Source of the DNA: Candidatus Alectryocaccomicrobium excrementavium
Lineage (GTDB): Bacteria; Bacillota; Clostridia; Christensenellales; Aristaeellaceae
Length of the DNA stretch: 42,999 bases
NCBI GenBank assembly: GCA_018716755.1
Contig: DVJN01000191.1
Coordinates: forward strand, 1-42,999
Reading direction: 5' to 3'
How positions within the stretch are numbered: position 1 is the stretch's first letter; the number at the start of each line of letters is the position of its first letter. Positions 36,385 to 42,999 of the stretch are shown piece after piece. Below the pieces are notes generated by a model, which was given only the letters and a program-made list of their open reading frames with translations, did no database searches and was not told where the DNA came from. The translations under genes were made by a program, and so were the position numbers.

Positions 36385-38061
36385 TCATATTTCTACCACG
36401 ATGGGCAGGATCATGGGATTTCGCTTGATCGTGTCGTAAATATACTTCTGTACGCAATCGCGCACATCGTTCTTTAAATGGTTCCAATCGCTCGGCTCAA
36501 TCCTGCCATAATTGCCCAGCGCGCGGATGGCCGCGTTGCGCGCGCCCTCCAGCAGCGTATCTGCCTCGCGCATGTAGACAAAGCCGCGCGTGATAATATC
36601 CGGCCCGGAAACGACTTCGCCCAGTTCGTGGTCGATGCCCATCACCACGATGAGCATGCCATCCGTGGAAAGTTTTTTGCGGTCGCGCAGCACCACCGCG
36701 CCCACATCTCCCACGCCCAGCCCATCGATGAGCACCGCTCCCGCGGGCACTGTGCCCACCGTGTGCATGGAGCTTTCGTTCACCTCGATGATGTCGCCAT
36801 TGTCCGGCACAAGGGTGCGCTTGGGATCCATGCCCAGGGAAATGGCCAGGTTTGCATGGTGCTTGAGATGCCGGTATTCGCCGTGAATGGGAATAAAATA
36901 CCGCGGACGGGTTAAAACGTGGATGAGCTTGAGCTCCTCCCGCTTGGCGTGCCCGGAAACGTGCACCTCGGCCAGGGCCTTATAGATCACGTCTGCGCCC
37001 GTGCGCATCAATTGGTCAATCACGCGGGAAACGCTCTTTTCGTTGCCCGGAATGGGCGTGGCCGACACGATGACCATATCGCTCGATTTGATCTCCAGCT
37101 TTTTGTGCTCGGCAAACGCCATGCGCGAAAGCCCGCTCATCGGCTCGCCCTGGCTGCCCGTGGTTACGACCACGATTTCGTTGTCCTCATACCGGTCGAT
37201 TTCGTCGATGGAAAACAGGCGGCCTTCGGGAATGTGCAACTCGCCCAGCTGCATGGCCACCTGCGCGACATTGATCATGCTGCGCCCAACGAGGCAGACC
37301 CTGCGCTGATACCGCACCGCCAGATCCACCACCTGCTGGATCCGGTGCACGTTGCTGGCAAACATGGCCACGATGATGCGCCCCGTCGCCTTGGCGAAAT
37401 ACGCATTAAAGGTATCGCCCACCGTGCGCTCGCTCATCGTGTAGCCCGCATGCTCGGCGTTGGTGGAATCGGCCAGCAGGCAGAGCACGCCCTTGCGGCC
37501 CAGCTCTGCTAGGCGGCCCAAATCCATGATCTCATCATCGATGGGCGTGTAGTCCACCTTAAAATCGCCCGTGTGCACGATGACGCCCACCGGCGTGTGC
37601 AGTACGATGGCGCACGCACCCGCGATGGAGTGGCTCACCTTGACGAATTCGACCTTGAACGCACCCATTTCCACCACGTCGCCCGGCTCAATCACGTTCA
37701 GCGGCACGTTGGTGATGCGGTGTTCCTTGAGCTTGTGGTTGAGCAGCGCAAGGGTGAGCCGCGTGCCATATACCGGCGCGATGATGCTGTTAAACGTGTA
37801 CGGCGCCGCGCCGATATGATCCTCGTGCCCGTGCGTAATCACAAAGCCGCGGATGCGGTCCGCGTTTTTTTCCAGATACGTAATGTCCGGCACCACCAGA
37901 TCCACGCCCGGCATGTCTTCCTTGGGAAAGATCGAGCCGACGTCCACCACCACGATATCGTCCATATACTCGTAAACCGTCATGTTTTTCCCCACTTCGC
38001 CCAGACCGCCCAGCGGTATGATGCGAAGCTTTGGTTTGTTTTCTTTTTTGCCTCTTGCCAT
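36385..38061 (-). CDS. rnj: Ribonuclease J
   Basis: LRIIPLGGLGEVGKNMTVYEY; VITHGHEDHIGAAPY; LLADSTNAEHAGYTMSE; FIPIHGEYRHLKHHANLA. Confidence 0.95.
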   Translation of the reverse strand: MARGKKENKPKLRIIPLGGLGEVGKNMTVYEYMDDIVVVDVGSIFPKEDMPGVDLVVPDITYLEKNADRIRGFVITHGHEDHIGAAPYTFNSIIAPVYGTRLTLALLNHKLKEHRITNVPLNVIEPGDVVEMGAFKVEFVKVSHSIAGACAIVLHTPVGVIVHTGDFKVDYTPIDDEIMDLGRLAELGRKGVLCLLADSTNAEHAGYTMSERTVGDTFNAYFAKATGRIIVAMFASNVHRIQQVVDLAVRYQRRVCLVGRSMINVAQVAMQLGELHIPEGRLFSIDEIDRYEDNEIVVVTTGSQGEPMSGLSRMAFAEHKKLEIKSSDMVIVSATPIPGNEKSVSRVIDQLMRTGADVIYKALAEVHVSGHAKREELKLIHVLTRPRYFIPIHGEYRHLKHHANLAISLGMDPKRTLVPDNGDIIEVNESSMHTVGTVPAGAVLIDGLGVGDVGAVVLRDRKKLSTDGMLIVVMGIDHELGEVVSGPDIITRGFVYMREADTLLEGARNAAIRALGNYGRIEPSDWNHLKNDVRDCVQKYIYDTIKRNPMILPIVVEI

Positions 38062-38435
38062 AAAATGCCTCTCTTTACTCAATTTTTGACGCACGAAAAC
38101 ACATACCAACAAGCGCAGCCGCATAGCCGCGCAAAATGTATTCGTAAGCCCCGCCTTCGCGGCGACCGTACATCCAAAAATGCGGTGCAAGGCCCGGCGC
38201 CCTGCCGCTGCCCACAGTGGCTGCGGCAGGCCTTCGGCGCACATTGCACGCCCGCTATATCCAGTATACCACACGCGGCGTTAAAATCCCATACAAGGCG
38301 GGTAATTTAACGCGAATCTCCAGAAACCCCTCGCATTTTCCTCCATTTTTAATAGTTTCTTACCTCCCATGTAAAATTCTTCCCTTCCCATCGCGTTCCA
38401 CGAATTTTTTTTAACGCGATTTGCACGGCTAAAGC

Positions 38436-38464
38436 GTGACACTCGCCGCATACTGTGCTATAAT
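38436..38464 (+). promoter_or_regulatory. Sigma70-type promoter for the J-domain/DUF2284 genes
   Basis: GTGACA-N17-TATAAT. Confidence 0.55.
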
Positions 38465-38499
38465 TGAGATAAAATTCCCAATTGAGGAAGGTGTTGCGC

Positions 38500-38991
38500 T
38501 TGCCGAACCCATTTGAAACGCTCGGCATTGATCGCGCGGCGGATCGCAAAGCCATCCATCAGGCATATCGCTCGCTCGCCCGCAGGTGGCATCCCGACCG
38601 CTTTGCCGCCGGGCCAGAGCGCGCCTGGGCAGAAGGGCGCATGGTGGAGATCAACAGTGCGTATGCCGAGTGCCTCCGCCTTGCCGGTTCCCCCAGCCTG
38701 GAAGAAGAAAGCGCCCTGGCAGACGCGGAACAGCTGCTGCGGGATAACCAGCCCATGCACGCGCGCCGGCTTTTAATGGGCATGGCGGGGCGCTGCCCAC
38801 AATGGAACTATTTGTTTGGCCGGGCGCTTTCCATGCTCAACGAACACGAAAAAGCGGCGACCTATCTGGGCGTAGCGGCGCGCCAGCGCCCGGACAATGT
38901 GGAATACGCGCGCGCTTATCAGGAAGCGGAGGGAAAATTGTATGCCAGCAGAAAACACGCTTTCCGCCGAATCTTCGCGCGCGGCGGCTGA
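38500..38991 (+). CDS. J-domain protein with TPR-like C-terminus
   Basis: NPFETLGIDRAADRKAIHQAYRSLARRWHPDRF (HPD motif). TTG start at 38500 behind GAGGAAGG; the ORF track starts at 38482. Confidence 0.75.
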   Translation: MPNPFETLGIDRAADRKAIHQAYRSLARRWHPDRFAAGPERAWAEGRMVEINSAYAECLRLAGSPSLEEESALADAEQLLRDNQPMHARRLLMGMAGRCPQWNYLFGRALSMLNEHEKAATYLGVAARQRPDNVEYARAYQEAEGKLYASRKHAFRRIFARGG

Positions 38992-39487
38992 ATACACGCG
39001 CCTGGCGTTGGAAATGGGCGCGCGCCATGCGGTCGTTTTTGCGCTGAGCGATATCGCCTTCGACCCGCGCACGCTGCTCAAGTGCATGTTTGGCTGCGCC
39101 GACTGGGGCCGCAACCACACCTGTCCTTCCCGGGCGAACAACGTCTCCCTCGCGGAATACAAAGAAATGCTTTCGCGCTACCGTTGGGGCGTCATTGTGC
39201 ACACCACGGACAAGGCGCTTTCGCAAAGGATTTCTCTGGAACTCGAATCGCGCGCGTTTCACGATGGCTATTATTTCGCTTTTTCCCTCAGCGATTGCGC
39301 GCTTTGCAACGAATGCGCCGCCGTGGAATGCGCTCCCTGCCGCTTTCCGCGCATGGCGCGGCCCGCGTTTCATTCCGTGGGTATAGACGTTTTTCAAACC
39401 GTGCGCCGCTTTGGCCTGCCCATCAGCACGCTTTCGCACCCGGAAACGGATGAGCAAAATTGGTACAGCGCGGTCTTTGTGGAGTGA
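38942..39487 (+). CDS. DUF2284 predicted metal-binding protein
   Basis: Cys pattern CMFGCADWGRNHTCPS and CALCNECAAVECAPCRFP; ATG at 38942 behind GGAGGG. Confidence 0.8.
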   Translation: MPAENTLSAESSRAAAEYTRLALEMGARHAVVFALSDIAFDPRTLLKCMFGCADWGRNHTCPSRANNVSLAEYKEMLSRYRWGVIVHTTDKALSQRISLELESRAFHDGYYFAFSLSDCALCNECAAVECAPCRFPRMARPAFHSVGIDVFQTVRRFGLPISTLSHPETDEQNWYSAVFVE

Positions 39488-39493
39488 GTCCGC

Positions 39494-39522
39494 GCGCTTT
39501 TGGGCGGCAAAGCGCTATTTTT
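39494..39522 (+). terminator. Intrinsic terminator downstream of DUF2284 gene
   Basis: GCGCTTTTG-ggcgg-CAAAGCGC-TATTTTTAT. Confidence 0.6.
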
Positions 39523-39547
39523 ATAAATTTGACCCTCAGGTGATGCC

Positions 39548-40216
39548 ATGTTTCACATTCTCGTTGCGGGCCACAACAAGGCCTGGCGGCAAAAAATGCG
39601 CGACTTGCTGGAAGCGGAGCACTATACCGTAGCGCTCGCCGCCAATGGCGAAGCCGCCATGGCGCTCATGGAAGGCTGGCACGCGGATCTGGCGATCGTT
39701 TCGCAATCCGGCATGGACGCCCTGGAATTCACCAGCGCGCTGCGCGAGGCTGGCAGTATGCTGATCGTGCTGATGCTGGCGGACCAGGAATCGCCCGCCG
39801 ACCGCAAAAGCGCTTTCCGCGCCGGAGTGGACGATTTTTTGCCTGCGCCATTCGATGGCGAGGAGCTTTTGCTGCACATCCGCGCGCTTTTGCGTCGGGC
39901 AAAGGTCGAGCAGGAGCGCAAAATCGTGTTGGGCTGCGTCACGCTCGATTACGATACCTTTACCGTATGGCGCGAAAACGAGGCCCATATCCTGCCGCAA
40001 AAGGAATTTCTTCTGCTCTTTAAGTTGCTTTCCAACCCGGACAAGGTTTTCACGCGGCTGGATTTGATGGATGAAATCTGGGGCGCGGAGAGCAACAGCG
40101 GCTGGGAAACCGTAACCGTGCACATCGCCCGCCTGCGCAAGCGCTTTCACGGTTGGCCAGAATTTTCCATCCTGTCCGTGCGCGGAGTCGGCTATAAAGC
40201 CGTGAAAATGTGTTGA
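39548..40216 (+). CDS. OmpR/PhoB-type response regulator with degenerate receiver domain
   Basis: C-terminal winged helix FTRLDLMDEIWGAESNSGWETVTVHIARLRKRF...SVRGVGYKAV; N-terminal CheY-like fold lacking canonical acidic and Lys residues. Confidence 0.85.
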   Translation: MFHILVAGHNKAWRQKMRDLLEAEHYTVALAANGEAAMALMEGWHADLAIVSQSGMDALEFTSALREAGSMLIVLMLADQESPADRKSAFRAGVDDFLPAPFDGEELLLHIRALLRRAKVEQERKIVLGCVTLDYDTFTVWRENEAHILPQKEFLLLFKLLSNPDKVFTRLDLMDEIWGAESNSGWETVTVHIARLRKRFHGWPEFSILSVRGVGYKAVKMC

Positions 40217-40353
40217 TTTCCCGCACAATACACAGATAGTATGTCTTTCGTTTTACAAAACTGGAAAACTTGCTCTCGTTTCCGCCAGAATTTATCTTGT
40301 GTTTAGAAATCCATGCTATGCTTTATGCAAATATTAAAGTTGGAGGGATATCC

Positions 40354-40830
40354 ATGGCAACTCGCGCAAACAGCGGCCTCGCAAGAATCTGCAACTATAT
40401 CTGCGTCGTTCTCATGCTGGTCATCTTGATTTTCCAGTTCATGCCGTTTTGGCACTATACCGACGATGAAGAAACTTTCGACACTTCTATCCAAAGCTAC
40501 GTTTGGTTCCCGGGTGAATATCGCGAACTGGATGACTATCTGGAAGAAGCCACTGCCAATGAGGACTACGAAGTGGGCCAGATCATCGGCATGCCCATCC
40601 TCGTGCTCGTATCCGGCGCTGTCGGTATTGTACTTTGCATCATAAAGGCCAAGAGCGCGCTCGTTTCCCTGCTGCCCGCCATCTGCGGCATCAGCGGCAT
40701 CTGGGGCTTCCTCGCCGTGCCTGCGTTCCAGCTGGGATCCAACTGGGTGGTTTCACTGGTGCTGTGCATTGCGGTGTTGCTGGTAAGCCTGGTATCTCTC
40801 CTGTCGCTGGCGAAAAAGGAGAAGGCGTAA
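40354..40830 (+). CDS. Small polytopic membrane protein, unknown function
   Basis: About four predicted TM segments; RBS GGAGGG before ATG 40354; followed by a terminator. Confidence 0.7.
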   Translation: MATRANSGLARICNYICVVLMLVILIFQFMPFWHYTDDEETFDTSIQSYVWFPGEYRELDDYLEEATANEDYEVGQIIGMPILVLVSGAVGIVLCIIKAKSALVSLLPAICGISGIWGFLAVPAFQLGSNWVVSLVLCIAVLLVSLVSLLSLAKKEKA

Positions 40831-40850
40831 AGGCCGCTACTGTCATCAAT

Positions 40851-40884
40851 GGGCGCGAACCAAAAAGGTTCGCGCCCACTTTTT
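40851..40884 (+). terminator. Strong intrinsic terminator
   Basis: GGGCGCGAACC-aaaaa-GGTTCGCGCCC-ACTTTTT. Confidence 0.9.
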
Positions 40885-41164
40885 AGGCCTGTGAATAGAC
40901 TGCCCAAGCAATCAGCGCCGCCCACTGCAAAAGCGCAAATAGCGGCACAAGGATGCGGAATTTCCAGTGCCGGGTCTTGTGGCGGAAGGCGCGCATGCCC
41001 AGCAGCGCGCCCGTGCCGCCAAAGCAGGCCGCCGCCAGCAAAAGCGCGCGCTCAGATATTCTCCACGCATCGCGCCGGGCGCGTGATTTGTCCCAGCCAA
41101 AGAGGGCAAACGAGCAAAGATTGAGCGCGATAAAAAAACCGCCAACGATCGTCCATGCTCGCAC
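40883..41164 (-). CDS. DUF1294 membrane protein
   Basis: NLCSFALFGWDKSRARRDAWRISERALLLAAACFGGTGALLGMRAFRHKTRHWKFR. Confidence 0.88.
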   Translation of the reverse strand: MRAWTIVGGFFIALNLCSFALFGWDKSRARRDAWRISERALLLAAACFGGTGALLGMRAFRHKTRHWKFRILVPLFALLQWAALIAWAVYSQA

Positions 41165-41166
41165 TG

Positions 41167-42999
41167 CTATTCCACCTCGACGCTTTCCACCACATCGTCC
41201 AGCACCACCACGGCATATAGCGCGCCCTTGCCCGCACGCTCCTCAATGCGCACCATTTCCGTGTTGAGCCGCGTGCGCGTGCCACTCTTTTGCACCAGCA
41301 CAAAATCATACGGCATCATAACAAGCCTGGCGCCAACCAGATACGTGCCCGTAGCGCCGTTTTTCTGGAAGGTGATGGCGCGAAGGCCCTTGCCGCCGCG
41401 CGCCTGCAAATCGAAATCCACGATGAGATCCCGCTTGGCATAGCCGCGCTCGGTGGCGAGCAATACCTCGCCCGCTCCCTCGTTCTGCACGGCGGCGATT
41501 ACGCGGTCGCCCGGCGCGAGAGTCATGCCCTTCACGCCCGTAGCCGTGCGCCCCTGCACGGGAATATCCTCCGCAGCAAAATGGATCGCCATACCCTGTT
41601 GCGAAACCAGGAGCAATTCTGGTGCGGCCAGCTTCTGCACGCAAACGATTTCGTCCCCATCCTTAAGGCCCACGGCAGCCAGCTTGCCCTTGCGCGCGTC
41701 GTAATCTGCCAATTGCGCGCGCTTAACCGTGCCATTGGCGGATACGAACAGCAGCTCGCCCTCAAACGATTCCGGCGCAAAGGCGGCCACGAGCCGTTCT
41801 TCCTGTTCCCAGCCGGCGAACAGGCCGCTGGGCGGAAGGCCGCGATCCTTGACTTTCTGGCATTCAGGCGCCTGCTGCACGGACAGCGAATACAAATTGC
41901 CCCGGTTGGTGAAAAAGAGCAGCTTGCGGTCCGTCCTCGTGAGAAGCGCGACGGCGGCATCCAGTTCTTCTGGCGCGGCCTTATCGTAAACGCGGCGCGG
42001 CAGGCGCTTGATAAAGCCCGCGCGCGTGACCACCACCGCCACTTCTTCGGCAGCTTCCTCTTCCTGTACAATTTCTACCGCTTCAAACTTGCCCACCAGC
42101 TCTGTGCGGCGCGGATCCGCATACTTTTCCTTGAGCTCCGTCAGTTCGTCTCGAATCACGCGCAACAGCTTTTTTTCACTCTTGAGGATGCCTTCCAGCC
42201 GGTCGATCAGCTTGCACACTTCCTCATATTCCTTACGCAGGGTAAGGATTTCCAGGTTGGTCAGCCGCTGCAAGCGCATATCCAAAATCGCCTGCGCCTG
42301 CGCCTCGCTGAGGTCAAAGCGCGCAACGAGCTTTTCCCGCGCTTCTTTGGGATTTTTGCTGGCGCGGATCAAGGCGATGACCTCGTCCAGGTTGTCCACC
42401 GCCACGATCAGGCCTTCCAGAATGTGTGCGCGCGCCCTGGCCTGCTCCAGTTCGTATTGCGTGCGCCGCGTGACCACGCGTTTCCTGTGCTCGATAAAGT
42501 GCGTAAGCAGGGCTTTAAGGCCCATCTGCACAGGTTTGCCGCCCGCGATGGCCACCATGTTCGCGCCAAAGCTCACCTGCAAGTCCGAGTATTTATACAA
42601 CGCAGCCAAAATCTTTTCCACGTCGGCGTCGCGCTTCACCTCGATCACCGCGCGCATGCCCGTGCGGTCGGACTCGTCGCGAATGTCATGGATGCCGGCA
42701 AACAGGGCCTTCTTTTCCTCGCTGAGCTTGAGGATTTTTTCCAGCATGGCCGCCTTGTTGACCTGGTAGGGAATCTCGGTGATCACGATCTTTTTGCGGC
42801 CCGCGTTGCCCTCTTCGATGTGGGTGCGCGCGCGCAGGTGCATCTTGCCGCGCCCGGTTTCGTAGGCGCTTTCGATCTCCCCATCCAGCGCCAGTATGCC
42901 GCACGTGGGAAAATCCGGCGCGGGAATGTAGCGCATCATCTCGCGGGTGCTCATCTGCGGGTTTTCCATCAGGGCGATTGTGCCATCGATCACCTCGCC
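41167..42999 (-). CDS. Type II topoisomerase subunit A (GyrA/ParC), N-terminus outside window
   Basis: IVITEIPYQVNKAAMLEKI; LDMRLQRLTNLE; C-terminal beta-pinwheel repeats; GyrA-box-like QARGGKG. Frame is open through the right edge. Confidence 0.9.
   Translation of the reverse strand, partial: GEVIDGTIALMENPQMSTREMMRYIPAPDFPTCGILALDGEIESAYETGRGKMHLRARTHIEEGNAGRKKIVITEIPYQVNKAAMLEKILKLSEEKKALFAGIHDIRDESDRTGMRAVIEVKRDADVEKILAALYKYSDLQVSFGANMVAIAGGKPVQMGLKALLTHFIEHRKRVVTRRTQYELEQARARAHILEGLIVAVDNLDEVIALIRASKNPKEAREKLVARFDLSEAQAQAILDMRLQRLTNLEILTLRKEYEEVCKLIDRLEGILKSEKKLLRVIRDELTELKEKYADPRRTELVGKFEAVEIVQEEEAAEEVAVVVTRAGFIKRLPRRVYDKAAPEELDAAVALLTRTDRKLLFFTNRGNLYSLSVQQAPECQKVKDRGLPPSGLFAGWEQEERLVAAFAPESFEGELLFVSANGTVKRAQLADYDARKGKLAAVGLKDGDEIVCVQKLAAPELLLVSQQGMAIHFAAEDIPVQGRTATGVKGMTLAPGDRVIAAVQNEGAGEVLLATERGYAKRDLIVDFDLQARGGKGLRAITFQKNGATGTYLVGARLVMMPYDFVLVQKSGTRTRLNTEMVRIEERAGKGALYAVVVLDDVVESVEVE

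Noticed and set aside
38062-38310. Defined promoter for RNase J
   Set aside because: A TATACT-like -10 is visible on the minus strand but no acceptable -35 at 16-18 nt, so it is not listed as a feature.
1-42999. CRISPR arrays, tRNA/rRNA genes, transposases, phage or defence modules
   Set aside because: Looked for by eye on both strands; no regularly spaced repeats, cloverleaf sequences, rRNA signatures or recombinase/transposase motifs were recognised. A tool scan (tRNAscan-SE, CRISPRCasFinder) would be needed to exclude them formally.

Overview
High-GC, Clostridia-like chromosomal window, mostly housekeeping genes on the minus strand. The centre is a dcw (division and cell wall) cluster on the minus strand: mraZ-ftsL-ftsI/spoVD-murE-mraY-murD-ftsW-murA-ftsQ-ftsA-like-ftsZ. 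It is missing rsmH, murF, murG and murC from their usual positions. Left of it are an SH3-repeat protein, a probable propeller/solute-binding fusion, a sugar-acid gene set (KdgK, Fuc/Ara-type isomerase, CE15-like esterase) and a vitamin-uptake region. That region holds an ECF S component with a structured leader, a kinase with an uncharacterised N-terminal domain, and FolT behind a recognisable THF riboswitch. Right of it are metallophosphoesterase, UDG, TrmL, HAD and RluA genes, DgoD, DUF4317, AraC-MltG-YlbF-RNase J, a J-domain/DUF2284 pair, a response-regulator-like protein with a degenerate receiver, and a partial GyrA/ParC. I saw no CRISPR array, rRNA, tRNA, transposase or phage module. 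The most promising leads are the ECF-S/kinase module with its unassigned leader RNA, the degenerate receiver regulator, the FtsA-like protein with altered nucleotide motifs, and the thinned dcw cluster. All calls come from reading the sequence and recalled family motifs; no searches were run.
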